NCBI RefSeq assembly: GCF_003001935.1
Contig: NZ_PVNG01000018.1
Location: 186,001-250,000, forward strand
From: Nonomuraea fuscirosea
Lineage (GTDB): Bacteria; Actinomycetota; Actinomycetes; Streptosporangiales; Streptosporangiaceae
DNA: 64,000 bases
Direction of reading: 5' to 3'
Numbering within the stretch: the first letter of the stretch is position 1; each line of letters starts with the position of its first letter. Under the pieces are notes generated by a model. It saw only the letters and a program-made list of their open reading frames with translations. It made no database searches and was not told the DNA's origin. A program made the position numbers and the translations under genes. This document shows positions 33,407 to 42,350 of the stretch, piece by piece.

Positions 33407-35773
33407 ATGGGTGTCGAAACGCCGCAGAGCGATGCAGAGCTGCTTCAGGCGGTAAGGGCGGGTAACGCCGCCGCGTACGGGGAGCTCTACGAGCGCCACG
33501 TCGCCGCCGCCCGCGCGCTGGCCCGGCAGCTCGTCAGGGGCGCCGAGGTGGAGGACGTGGTCGCGGAGTCGTTCACGAAGATCCTCGATCTCGTGGGCAG
33601 GGGCGGCGGCCCCGACTCCGGGTTCCGCACCTACCTGCTCACCGTCGTGCGGCGCACGGTCTACGACCGCTCCAGGGTCGAGAGCCGCCAGGTGACCACG
33701 GGCGAGATCGAGCTGTACGACCCGGGCGTGCCCTTCGTCGACCCCGCGCTCGTCGGCCTGGAGAAGTCGCTGATCGCCAGGGCCTTCCTGTCGCTGCCCG
33801 AGCGCTGGCGGGCGGTGTTGTGGCATACCGAGGTCGAGCGGCTCAAGCCGGCCGGGGTGGCGCCGCTGCTGGGGCTGTCGGCCAACGGCGTGGCGGCGCT
33901 GGCCTACCGGGCCAGGGAGGGGCTGCGGCAGGCGTACCTGCAGCTGCACCTGGGGACGCTGCCGGAGCACGAGTGCCGCCCGATGCTGGCCAAGATGGGC
34001 GCCTACGTGCGCGGCGGGCTGGCCAGGCGCGACTCCAAGGCGATCGACGAGCACGTGGACGGCTGTGAGGAGTGCCACGGCGTCCTGCTGGAGCTGACCG
34101 ACGTCAACCGCGGGCTGCGCGTCATGGTCGGGCCCCTCATCGCCGGGCCGCTGTTCGGCGGCTACGCCGCGGCGCTGGCCAGGACGTCCCTCGCGGGCGG
34201 CCGAGCGGGTGGCGTGCTGCGGGCGCTCGGGTGGCTGCGGCGGGCGCCGAAGGGGCGGCAGGCGGCGGCGGCCGGCCTCACGATGGGCGTGGCGGCCGCG
34301 GTGGCGGCGGCCGCCGTGCTGCTGCCGGTCTCCGGCGAGCGGCCGGTCGTGCGCTCCTCCGAGGCGCCGCGGGTCGCGCAGCCTCCCGCGAAGGACGACC
34401 CGGCGCGGGTACGCGTGCGGGTGCCGCCGCCGAGCGAGCGTCCGGCCCAGGTGCCGCCCCCCGCCAGGAAGGACCGGCCGGGACGGGCCCGGCTGCGGGC
34501 CACGATCGACGCGCTGGGCTCTCTCGTCCGCGCCCAGCCCGGCATCCTCGCCCTGCGCCTGCGCAACTACGGCGACGCCCCCAGCGCGGAGCTGGCCGCG
34601 CAGGTGGACCTCCCGCCCGGCGTCACCCTCGTGCCCTCCGCGCGACGCGGCCACAGTGCGGCGCTCGCGGGCACCGGAGGCACGGTGGGCACGGTGGACG
34701 GCTGGGCCTGCCGCCCGGCGGAGGGCGGCGCGCGGTGCGCCAGAAAGGCCCTGGCGGCCGGGCAGGGCACCACGGTGTTCCTGCGGGTGCTGGTGGCCGA
34801 CGAGGCGCCGCAGGGCCCGGGGCCGGCCGTCCGGATCGCGGCGGGCCCGCTGCGGGTGCTGGCCAAGGCCGAGACGGGGGTACGCGGGTCGGGCGCGCCC
34901 GCCAGGTTCGCCACCGACGGCAAGGTGACCGTGCGCGCGATCGGCAACGCGCTGCTGAGCTGCCCGCAGGAGCGCGCGGGCTGCCTGGAGGCCAGGCGGC
35001 GCGAGGGAGCCCAGCGCGACAACGACCTGTGGCCGATGACCGCGCTCGACCAGGACGACCGCTCCGACACCGCCGCCTCCAGCGGGGCGGAGCTGTCCGT
35101 GCCGAAGGGCGGCGAGGTCGTGTGGGCCGGGCTCTACTGGTCGGCGACGGGCGAGCAGGGCGGGCCGATCAAGCTCAGGCCGCCGGGGCGCAAGAAGTAC
35201 CTCACCGTGCGGCCCGGCCAGGTGACGGTGCGCGAGCTGCCGCTGGGGCCCGTCTACCAGGCGTTCGCCGACGTGAGCGAGCTGGTCGGCGACGCACGCG
35301 CGAACGGCACCTGGTGGGCGGCCGACGCCCCCATGAAGGAAGGGGTGTCACGCCATGCGGGATGGAGCCTGGTGCTGATCGTGACCGATCCGGCGGAGTC
35401 GTACAGCCAGGCCGTGGTGCTGGACACGGCGGCCGTCGTCGGCGGCGGCGCGCGGCGGCTGCGGATCCCGCTCGGCGGGCTGCGCCCGGCGGCCGCGCCC
35501 GCGCGGGTCGAGATGGTCACCTGGGAGGGCGACGCCGACCTCAAGGGCGACAAGGTCGCGCTCGGGTCCGGCGCGCTGACCCCCGCCGGCGGCGAGCGCG
35601 CCCTGTCGAACGTCTTCGACGGCTCCTCGAACGGCGTGGCGGAGATGACGTTCGGCGTGGACGTCGACACGGTCGGCGCGGAGCTCGGCGTGGACCCCGC
35701 GCTGACGATCGTCACGGACAAGGACGTGGTCCTGTTCGGGGTCGCCGCGCTGAGTGTGCGGGCGAGGTCGTGA
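33407..35773 (+). CDS. ECF-type sigma factor fused to zinc anti-sigma, membrane and exported domains
   Basis: A 788-residue single-chain sigma/sensor protein. Sigma region 2 spans about residues 10-90 (AYGELYERHVAAARALARQ, VAESFTKILD) and region 4 about 120-175 (LPERWRAVLWHTEVE, LLGLSANGVAALAYRAREGL). A zinc anti-sigma-like domain follows with H216, C220 and C223 (DEHVDGCEEC). A membrane helix lies near 286-308, then a Pro/Arg linker and two exported regions: a CARDB-like beta domain (about 360-480) and a larger beta-rich domain (about 520-788, VVWAGLYWSATGEQ, AYRDVSEL-like AFADVSELV). Actinobacterial ECF groups with such tails are known; their signals are not. GTGAGG precedes the ATG. No separate anti-sigma gene is adjacent. 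Confidence 0.87.
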   Translation: MGVETPQSDAELLQAVRAGNAAAYGELYERHVAAARALARQLVRGAEVEDVVAESFTKILDLVGRGGGPDSGFRTYLLTVVRRTVYDRSRVESRQVTTGEIELYDPGVPFVDPALVGLEKSLIARAFLSLPERWRAVLWHTEVERLKPAGVAPLLGLSANGVAALAYRAREGLRQAYLQLHLGTLPEHECRPMLAKMGAYVRGGLARRDSKAIDEHVDGCEECHGVLLELTDVNRGLRVMVGPLIAGPLFGGYAAALARTSLAGGRAGGVLRALGWLRRAPKGRQAAAAGLTMGVAAAVAAAAVLLPVSGERPVVRSSEAPRVAQPPAKDDPARVRVRVPPPSERPAQVPPPARKDRPGRARLRATIDALGSLVRAQPGILALRLRNYGDAPSAELAAQVDLPPGVTLVPSARRGHSAALAGTGGTVGTVDGWACRPAEGGARCARKALAAGQGTTVFLRVLVADEAPQGPGPAVRIAAGPLRVLAKAETGVRGSGAPARFATDGKVTVRAIGNALLSCPQERAGCLEARRREGAQRDNDLWPMTALDQDDRSDTAASSGAELSVPKGGEVVWAGLYWSATGEQGGPIKLRPPGRKKYLTVRPGQVTVRELPLGPVYQAFADVSELVGDARANGTWWAADAPMKEGVSRHAGWSLVLIVTDPAESYSQAVVLDTAAVVGGGARRLRIPLGGLRPAAAPARVEMVTWEGDADLKGDKVALGSGALTPAGGERALSNVFDGSSNGVAEMTFGVDVDTVGAELGVDPALTIVTDKDVVLFGVAALSVRARS

Positions 35774-35827
35774 CCGCGAATGGGACAAACTGGTACGGTC
35801 TGCCTGATTGGTCAGGCGCGGCTATGA

Positions 35828-35954
35828 GCGAGGGCCGAATCGTCGGGATTAACCCTCGCGCGATCACCTGCTTTCATTACCCTGAGAGAGGGCCGCCGAG
35901 TCCGGTCTCTGACGGTGCAGAGCCAGCAAGGTCGGACCACCAGGAAAGGGGCGG
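35828..35954 (+). promoter_or_regulatory. Candidate structured 5' leader of the NYN gene
   Basis: Successive plus-strand folds: GCGAGGG/CCCTCGC (35828-35859) enclosing CCGA/TCGG; CCCT/AGGG (35880-35892); then a long arm in which CCGCC (35893-35897) pairs with GGCGG (35950-35954), GTCCG with CGGAC (35900-35937) and CTCTG with CAGAG (35907-35922). The outer pairing reaches the first base of the chosen GTG and covers the purine-rich ribosome-binding site, so it could switch translation. I cannot match it to a known riboswitch class. Confidence 0.5.
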
Positions 35955-37246
35955 TGTCAGTGGATCGCTGTGCGCTGTTCGTGGACGCTGGCTATCTGCT
36001 GGCGGACGGGGCGATGGCCGTGCACGGCACACGGCATCGCGAAGCGGTCTCCTGGGACTATCCAGGGCTGCTGCAGCTGATGACCAACCTGTCGCGCGAA
36101 CGCACCGGCCTGCCGCTGCTGCGATGCTACTGGTACGAGGCGACGGTCGAGGGCCGGCGCACTCCCGAGCACGACGCGCTGGCCGACATACCGGGCCTCA
36201 AGCTCAGGCTGTCCCGCATCCGGCCGGGCCGGCGCGAGGGCGTCGACGCCCAGGTGCACCGCGACCTCATGACGCTCGCCCGCAACAACGCCATCTGCGA
36301 CGCGGTCGTGGTCAGCGGCGACGAGGACCTGGCGCAGGTCGTGTGCGACGCCCAGGACCTCGGCATCAGGGTGAGCGTCATCCACATCGCGGCCGACGGC
36401 GGCTGGGCCGTCTCGCGCTCGCTCCGGCAGGAGTGCGACGACCTGGTCGAGCTGGGAGCGGTCCACCTGCGCCCCTACGTCAGCACGCTGACCGGCATCA
36501 CCGAGTCCTCCAACGGCCACCACCAGCCCGCGAGCAACGGCCACGGCTCCCACTCGCTGCCGCCCGCGCCGCAGCCGTCCCTGCCCCCTTCGTCGCTGCC
36601 CTCCACCACAGGCGGCCACACGGGCAGCCACACCGGCGGCCACACGACCAGTCATACCGGCAGTCATACCGGCAGCCACTCGGGCAGCCACGCGGCCGGC
36701 TCGGCCGCCCACAACGGCCAGCCGTCGTCCAACGGGCACTCCGGCGGACGCGCGCAGACGCCGCCGCCCGCGCTGCCGACCTACTCCTACCAGCAGGAGC
36801 AGCCGGCCTACCCGCAGGAGCAGCCGCCGCCCGCCGCCCCGGCCACCGGGCCGATCCAGGCGCAGTCCCAGCCGTCCAGCCCCACCACCGGCCAGTTCTC
36901 CACCTCGTCCAGCGGCGCCTACCAGCCCGCGCAGCTCGGCCCCTACACCGGGCCGCAGCCGGCCCCCGTCGCGCAGCCCGCAGCGGCCACGGCGGGCGCC
37001 ACCACGCTGTCCGACGCCGTCAAGGCCGCCCACCGCGAAGGCCACGACTTCGGCGACTCCGTCGCCCGCGACGCGCCCGCGCTGTGGCTGGAGGCGGTCC
37101 TGGCGCGCAAGCCGCGCATGCCGTCCGATCTGGAGGCGCGGCTGCTGCAGGGATCGTCGTTGCCGATCGACTTCCTGCTGCACGACGAGGTACGCCACGC
37201 CCTGCGACGCGGCTTCTGGGACGCTTTGGAACGCGCCCGTCAGTAA
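35954..37246 (+). CDS. NYN (PIN-like) domain protein with low-complexity linker
   Basis: About 430 residues. The N-terminal NYN domain (about 1-165) is a PIN-fold nuclease-like module: DRCALFVDAGYLL, EGVDAQVHRDLMTLA and VVSGDEDLAQVV carry the conserved aspartates. It is followed by 190 residues of Gly/His/Ser/Pro/Gln low complexity, including a run of HTGSHTGGHT-type repeats, and a conserved helical C-terminal domain (SDAVKAAHREGHDFGDSVA, LDFLLHDEVRHALRRGFW-like end). NYN proteins process or degrade RNA in several bacteria; this subfamily's substrate is unknown. Start GTG follows GGAAAGGGG; a GTG two codons later is also possible. A folded leader precedes it. Confidence 0.85.
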   Translation: MSVDRCALFVDAGYLLADGAMAVHGTRHREAVSWDYPGLLQLMTNLSRERTGLPLLRCYWYEATVEGRRTPEHDALADIPGLKLRLSRIRPGRREGVDAQVHRDLMTLARNNAICDAVVVSGDEDLAQVVCDAQDLGIRVSVIHIAADGGWAVSRSLRQECDDLVELGAVHLRPYVSTLTGITESSNGHHQPASNGHGSHSLPPAPQPSLPPSSLPSTTGGHTGSHTGGHTTSHTGSHTGSHSGSHAAGSAAHNGQPSSNGHSGGRAQTPPPALPTYSYQQEQPAYPQEQPPPAAPATGPIQAQSQPSSPTTGQFSTSSSGAYQPAQLGPYTGPQPAPVAQPAAATAGATTLSDAVKAAHREGHDFGDSVARDAPALWLEAVLARKPRMPSDLEARLLQGSSLPIDFLLHDEVRHALRRGFWDALERARQ

Positions 37247-37361
37247 CGCCCCGGGCGCCCCACAGGCCGCTGAGAGCGACGTCGCCCGTCGCTGCTGAGG
37301 CCCCCGCCCGCGAGATCGGCCTCGCCCGTCGCTGAGGCCCGCCTGACCCGGCACACGGAAG

Positions 37362-37391
37362 CGCCCCCGGGCGGCGGATGTCCCGGGGGCG
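37362..37391. terminator. Bidirectional hairpin terminator
   Basis: Ten-base perfect arms CGCCCCCGGG and CCCGGGGGCG with a ten-base loop lie between the convergent NYN and response-regulator genes. Confidence 0.75.
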
Positions 37392-37403
37392 GAGCGGGAG
37401 AGA

Positions 37404-38033
37404 TCAGGAGAGCGCGTCGAAGCCGGCGCGCAGATGACCCAGGCGCTCGTTCAGGTCGGCCAGCGGCACCGACAGCGCCGGATCCTGGGACTTGCGGGCC
37501 AGCTCCCTGACCCGGGCCAGCTCGTCCTCCACCGCCGTCAGCCGCCGCGACAGCTCAGGCAGCACCGACGCGTGGTCGCCCGCCCCCGGCGGCAGTTCGC
37601 CGTTGACGCGGTCGCGCAGCAGGCTCGCCTGTTCGGCCAGGCGCTTGTTCATGTTGTACAGCTCGGAGAAGACCGACACCTTCGCCCGCAGCACCCACGG
37701 GTCGAACGGCTTGGTCAGGTAGTCGACCGCGCCCGCGGCGTAACCGCGGAAGGCGTAGTCGGGAGCGCTGTCGACTACGGTCAGGAAGATGATCGGGATG
37801 TTGCGGGTGCGCTCCCGCCGCTTGATGTGCGCGGCCGTCTCGAAGCCGTCCATGCCGGGCATGCGCACGTCCAGCAGGATCAGCGCGAACTCGGTGTTGA
37901 GCAGCGCTTTGAGCGCCTCCTCGCCCGATCTGGCGCGTACGGGCACCAGATCGAGGGAGCTGAGGATGGCCTCAAGCGCGATCAGGTTCTCCTCGCGGTC
38001 ATCGACGAGGAGGATCTTGGCACGATCCGGCAT
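37404..38033 (-). CDS. Response regulator (OsaB-like)
   Basis: A 209-residue receiver protein. ILLVDDREENLIALE gives the acidic pocket, D55 in LLDVRMPGMDGFE the phosphorylation site, LTVVDSA the Thr-like switch position and the lysine is in LTKPFD. The C-terminal 70 residues are a coiled coil (LSRRLTAVEDELARVRELA) rather than a DNA-binding domain, as in Streptomyces OsaB. It starts three bases after the stop of the hybrid kinase gene, so the pair form an operon. By homology it should act in osmotic adaptation; output partners are unknown. Confidence 0.85.
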   Translation of the reverse strand: MPDRAKILLVDDREENLIALEAILSSLDLVPVRARSGEEALKALLNTEFALILLDVRMPGMDGFETAAHIKRRERTRNIPIIFLTVVDSAPDYAFRGYAAGAVDYLTKPFDPWVLRAKVSVFSELYNMNKRLAEQASLLRDRVNGELPPGAGDHASVLPELSRRLTAVEDELARVRELARKSQDPALSVPLADLNERLGHLRAGFDALS

Positions 38034-38036
38034 CGA

Positions 38037-41000
38037 TCACGACCCTTCGGCTGACGAGGCGGACGGCGAGGATTCGGACGCGGAACCCCGCCCGCGGCTG
38101 AGCCAGCCGCGCAGGCGTTCGAGCAGGCGGTCCACGTCGACCGGCTTGGGCACGTAGTCGGACGCGCCCGAGGCGATGCTCTTCTCCCGATCGCCCCGCA
38201 TGACCTTGGCGGTCAGCGCGATGATCGGCAGGTCCGCGAACTGCGGCATGCGGCGGATGGCCGAGGTCGTGGCCCAGCCGTCCATCTCCGGCATCATGAT
38301 GTCCATCAGTACGAGCGCGACGTCCTCGTTCCGTTCGAGCTGCTCGATACCCTCCCGTCCGTTTTCAGCGTAGACGACGGTCGAGCCGTGTCGCTCCAGC
38401 ACGCTGGTGAGCGCGAAGACGTTACGGATGTCGTCGTCCACGATGAGGATCTTGGCGCCGCTGAGCGGGTCGTCGCCCTGCCACTGGCTGGGCGTCTCGA
38501 CCGGCGGCTCGACCAGCTCGGGCATCGGCAGGTCGAGCGGCAGCGGCGGCTCGGGCGTGGCGGCGGAGCTGTCGTCCGACGGCGGCGCCATGAGCTGGCG
38601 GCGGGTCGCCGCCCCGCCGTCGGTCGCGGCCAGCGGACCGGTGTAGGAGGCCGGCAGGTAGAGCGTGAACGTGCTGCCCTTGCCCAGCTCGCTGTCCACG
38701 TGGATCTCGCCGCCGAGCAGCCGGGCGATGTCGCGGCAGATCGCGAGGCCCAGGCCGGTGCCGCCGTACTTCCTGCTCGTGGTGCCGTCGGCCTGCCTGA
38801 ACGCCTCGAAGATGACGTCACGCTTGTCGGGCGCGATGCCGATGCCGGTGTCGATCACCTGGAACGCCATCAGATCGTCGGCCTCGTGCAGGGTGTCGTC
38901 GTCGAACTCGACCCCCGCCGGCGGCTTCGTGATGCGCAGCTTCACCTCGCCACGCGGCGTGAACTTCACCGCGTTGGACAGCAGGTTGCGCAGCACCTGC
39001 TGCAGGCGCTGCTCGTCGGCGCGCAGCTCGTGCGGCACGTCGGATTCGACGTCGACGCTGAACGACAGGCCCTTGTCCTGGGCCAGCGGCGCGAACGCCG
39101 CCTCCAGCAGGTCGACCATCTTCGGCAGCGACACCTGGATCGGATGGATGTCCATCCGGCCCGCCTCGACCTTCGACAGGTCGAGCATGTCGTTGATCAG
39201 CTGGAGCAGCGCCGAGCCCGCGCTGTGGATGGTCCTGGCGAACTCGACCTGCTGCGAGGTCAGGTTGCCCTCGGCGTTCTCGGTCAGCAGCTTGGCCAGC
39301 ACCAGCAGGCTGTTGAGCGGCGTGCGCAGCTCGTGGGACATGTTGGCGAGGAACTCGGACTTGTAGCGCGAGGACACCGCGAGCTGCTCGGCCCGCTCCT
39401 CCAGCGTCCGCCTGGCCTGCTCGATCTGGAAGTTCTGGATCTCGATCGCGCGGTTCTGCTTGGCCAGCAGCGCCGCCTTGTCCTCCAGCTCGGCGTTGGA
39501 CCTGCGCAGCTCCTCCTGCTGGCGCTGCAGCTCGTCGGAGCGCTCCTGCAGCTCGCGGGTGAGCCGCTGGGACTCGGTCAGCAGGTCCTCGGTGCGGGAG
39601 TTGGCGATGATGGTGTTCATCGTGACGCCGATGGTCTCGACGAGCTGGGTCAGGAAGTCGAGGTGCACCTCGCCGAACGGCGTGAACGAGGCCAGCTCCA
39701 GCACGCCCAGCACGCGGTTCTCGAACAGGATCGGCAGCACCACGATCTGCGCCGGCGTCGAGCGGCTGAGCCCGCTGTCGATGGTGATGAACTGCGGCGG
39801 CACGTCGTCGAGGACGATGTGCCGGCCCTCGGCCGCCGCCTGCCCGACGATGCCCTCGCCGATCCCGAAGCGCTGGCGCGGGCCCCGGTCGGGACGCACG
39901 CCGTAGCCGCCGATCAGGATCAGCTCGTGGTCGCCCTCGGGGTCGATGCTGTAGAAGGCGCCGTAGCGGGCCGAGACCAGCGGGGTCAGCTCGCTCATCG
40001 TCAGCTTGGCCACTTCGAGCAGGTCGCGGTGACCCTGCATGAGCCGGGAGATGCGGGCCAGGTTGGACTTGAGCCAGTCTTGCTCCTGGTTGGCCTGCGT
40101 GGTCTCGCGCAGGCTGCCCACCATCGAGTTGATGTTGTCCTTCAGCTCGGCCAGCTCGCCCTGCGCCTCGACGGCGATCGAGCGGGTCAGGTCGCCGCGG
40201 GCGACGGCGCTGGTCACGGTCGCGATGGCGCGGATCTGCGTGGTGAGGCTCTCGGCCAGCTCGTTGACGCTCTCGGTGAGCCGCTTCCAGGTGCCTTCGA
40301 CGCCCTCGACCCGGGCCTGACCGCCGAGCTGGCCGTCGGAGCCGACCTCGCGGGCGACTCGGGTCACCTCGGAGGCGAACGAGGACAGCTGGTCGACCAT
40401 CCGGTTGACGGTGGTCTTGAGGGCCAGGATCTCGCCCTGGGCATCGACGTCGATCTTGCGGGTCAGGTCGCCGTTGGCGACCGCGGTGGTCACCTCGGCG
40501 ATGTTGCGGACCTGATAGGTCAGGTTGTTCGCCATGGAGTTGACGTTGTCGGTGAGGTCCTTCCAGACGCCCGACACGCCCTTCACCCTGGCCTGGCCGC
40601 CGAGCTGCCCCTGCGTGCCGACCTCGCGGGCGACTCGGGTCACCTCGTCGGCGAAGGAGGACAGCTGGTCGACCATGGTGTTGAGGGTGTCCTTCAGCTG
40701 CAGGATCTCGCCCTGCGCGTCCACCGTGATCTTCTTCGACAGGTTGCCCTGCGCCACCGCGGACGACACCGCCGCGATCTGGCGCACCTGCGAGGTCAGG
40801 TTGTTGGCCATCGAGTTGACGTTGTCGGTGAGGTCCTTCCAGACCCCGGACACGCCGCGCACCTGCGCCTGGCCGCCGAGCTGGCCCTCCGTGCCGACCT
40901 CGCGGGCGACTCGGGTCACCTCGGAGGCGAACGAGGACAGCTGCTCGACCATCGTGTTCATGGTCGACTTGAGCTCCAGGATCTCGCCCTGGGCGTCCAC

Positions 41001-42230
41001 GTCGATCTTGCGGGTCAGGTCGCCGTTGGCCACGGCCGTGGTCACCTGGGCGATGTTGCGGACCTGATAGGTCAGGTTGTTCGCCATGGAGTTGACGTTG
41101 TCGGTGAGGTCCTTCCAGACGCCCGACACGCCCTTCACCTCGGCCCGGCCGCCCAGCTTGCCCTCGGTGCCCACTTCGCGGGCGACGCGGGTGACCTCGT
41201 CGGCGAAGGAGGACAGCTGGTCGACCATGGTGTTGAGGGTGTCCTTCAGCTGCAGGATCTCGCCCTGCGCGTCCACCGTGATCTTCTTCGACAGGTTGCC
41301 CTGGGCCACCGCCGTCGCCACGGTCGCGATGCTGCGCACCTGGGAGGTCAGGTTGTTGGCCATGAAGTTGACGTTGTCGGTCAGGTCCTTCCAGACGCCC
41401 GACACGCCGGTCACCTGCGCCTGGCCGCCGAGCTGTCCTTCGGTGCCGACCTCGCGGGCGACTCGGGTCACCTCTTCGGCGAAGCCGGACAGCTGGTCGA
41501 CCATCGTGTTGACGGTGTTCTTCAGCTCGAACATCTCGCCCACGGCGTCGACCGTGACCTTGCGGCTCAGGTCGCCCTTGGCCACCGCGGTGGTCACCAC
41601 GGCGATGTCGCGCACCTGGGCCGCCACGCGCGACGACATCGTGTTGACGGCCTCGGTGAGGTCGCGCCAGCTGCCGGACATGCCGCGCAGGTTGGCGCTG
41701 CCGCCCAGCCGGCCCTCGGTGCCCGCCTCGCGCGCCACCCGCGTGACCTCGGAGTTGAACAGCGCGAGCTGGTCGACCATGCCGTTGATGGCCTTGCCCA
41801 GCCGGCGCACCTCGCCGCGGGCCGAGCGGTCGAGGTCGATCCGCCGGGACAGATCTCCCTTGGCCACCGCGTCGATGACGTCGGCCGCGCCACTCACCGG
41901 GCTCACCAGGGCGTCGATCAGCATGTTGACCGACTCGACGCTCTCCGCCCACGCGCCGACGCCCGGGCCGGGCGTCAGCCGCTCGCCGAAGCGGCCATCC
42001 TTGACCACTTCTTTACGCACGCGTACCAGCTCGTTGGCGAGGTGCTCGCGACGGTCGGCCACTTCGTTGAGCAGCAGCCGCACCTCGCTGAGAATGCCGG
42101 GAGGCGCATGAGGAACCCGCCGCCGGAAGTCGCCGTCACGCCAGGAGAAGAGAGTCTCCAGGATGGGCACGAGATCCGACTCGGTGTAAGTCCTCTCCTC
42201 CGGGCTTGGCGCGGCCTTGGCCGTGGTCAT
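38037..42230 (-). CDS. Cytosolic hybrid histidine kinase with seven HAMP repeats (OsaA-like)
   Basis: A 1397-residue kinase with no membrane helix. Seven HAMP units of about 92 residues fill residues 95-740 (each with a VAxGDLxRKI-type core and WKDLTDNVN), as in group III Nik1-type osmosensing kinases. Then come a GAF domain (about 745-905, LVSARYGAFYSIDPEG), a coiled coil, HisKA (FLANMSHELRTPLN), HATPase (GTGLGLAICRDIARLLGG) and a C-terminal receiver with phospho-Asp in LMDIMMPEMDG. AAGGAGGCCCC directly before this ATG supports it over a GTG 17 codons earlier. The gene order with an OsaB-like regulator and a phosphatase resembles osaABC of Streptomyces coelicolor. Confidence 0.92.
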   Translation of the reverse strand: MTTAKAAPSPEERTYTESDLVPILETLFSWRDGDFRRRVPHAPPGILSEVRLLLNEVADRREHLANELVRVRKEVVKDGRFGERLTPGPGVGAWAESVESVNMLIDALVSPVSGAADVIDAVAKGDLSRRIDLDRSARGEVRRLGKAINGMVDQLALFNSEVTRVAREAGTEGRLGGSANLRGMSGSWRDLTEAVNTMSSRVAAQVRDIAVVTTAVAKGDLSRKVTVDAVGEMFELKNTVNTMVDQLSGFAEEVTRVAREVGTEGQLGGQAQVTGVSGVWKDLTDNVNFMANNLTSQVRSIATVATAVAQGNLSKKITVDAQGEILQLKDTLNTMVDQLSSFADEVTRVAREVGTEGKLGGRAEVKGVSGVWKDLTDNVNSMANNLTYQVRNIAQVTTAVANGDLTRKIDVDAQGEILELKSTMNTMVEQLSSFASEVTRVAREVGTEGQLGGQAQVRGVSGVWKDLTDNVNSMANNLTSQVRQIAAVSSAVAQGNLSKKITVDAQGEILQLKDTLNTMVDQLSSFADEVTRVAREVGTQGQLGGQARVKGVSGVWKDLTDNVNSMANNLTYQVRNIAEVTTAVANGDLTRKIDVDAQGEILALKTTVNRMVDQLSSFASEVTRVAREVGSDGQLGGQARVEGVEGTWKRLTESVNELAESLTTQIRAIATVTSAVARGDLTRSIAVEAQGELAELKDNINSMVGSLRETTQANQEQDWLKSNLARISRLMQGHRDLLEVAKLTMSELTPLVSARYGAFYSIDPEGDHELILIGGYGVRPDRGPRQRFGIGEGIVGQAAAEGRHIVLDDVPPQFITIDSGLSRSTPAQIVVLPILFENRVLGVLELASFTPFGEVHLDFLTQLVETIGVTMNTIIANSRTEDLLTESQRLTRELQERSDELQRQQEELRRSNAELEDKAALLAKQNRAIEIQNFQIEQARRTLEERAEQLAVSSRYKSEFLANMSHELRTPLNSLLVLAKLLTENAEGNLTSQQVEFARTIHSAGSALLQLINDMLDLSKVEAGRMDIHPIQVSLPKMVDLLEAAFAPLAQDKGLSFSVDVESDVPHELRADEQRLQQVLRNLLSNAVKFTPRGEVKLRITKPPAGVEFDDDTLHEADDLMAFQVIDTGIGIAPDKRDVIFEAFRQADGTTSRKYGGTGLGLAICRDIARLLGGEIHVDSELGKGSTFTLYLPASYTGPLAATDGGAATRRQLMAPPSDDSSAATPEPPLPLDLPMPELVEPPVETPSQWQGDDPLSGAKILIVDDDIRNVFALTSVLERHGSTVVYAENGREGIEQLERNEDVALVLMDIMMPEMDGWATTSAIRRMPQFADLPIIALTAKVMRGDREKSIASGASDYVPKPVDVDRLLERLRGWLSRGRGSASESSPSASSAEGS
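40429..41532. repeat. Tandem 552-bp duplication inside the HAMP kinase gene
   Basis: Two adjacent cassettes, each encoding two HAMP units, repeat with a period of 552 bases. For example the block around 40681-40755 recurs at 41233-41307, and that at 40509-40587 recurs at 41061-41139, almost without changes. Neighbouring HAMP units are more diverged. Confidence 0.85.
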
Positions 42231-42350
42231 GGGGCCTCCTTCACTCGCACCTGGCTCCGGCGAGTGATTCAAGTCTGTCACGATGAGTAGCTCGTAGTCC
42301 TGCCCTTGGATTTACCCCAAGTCAGCGGGAAGTGTGGTAGGCACGTGTGG

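Noticed and set aside
35880..35892. CTGAGA, as in TPP riboswitches, in the NYN leader
   Set aside because: The rest of the TPP consensus is missing and the bases form part of a simple CCCT/AGGG hairpin.
34072..37335. Long plus-strand frame across the sigma fusion and NYN genes
   Set aside because: Arg/Ala/Gly-rich translation without motifs, in a different frame from two genes with clear domains and ribosome-binding sites.
38388..42290. Very long open frame (about 1300 codons) antisense to the HAMP kinase
   Set aside because: It mirrors the codon bias of the real gene, has repetitive His/Val/Asp-rich translation and no domains. The opposite strand carries a complete kinase.
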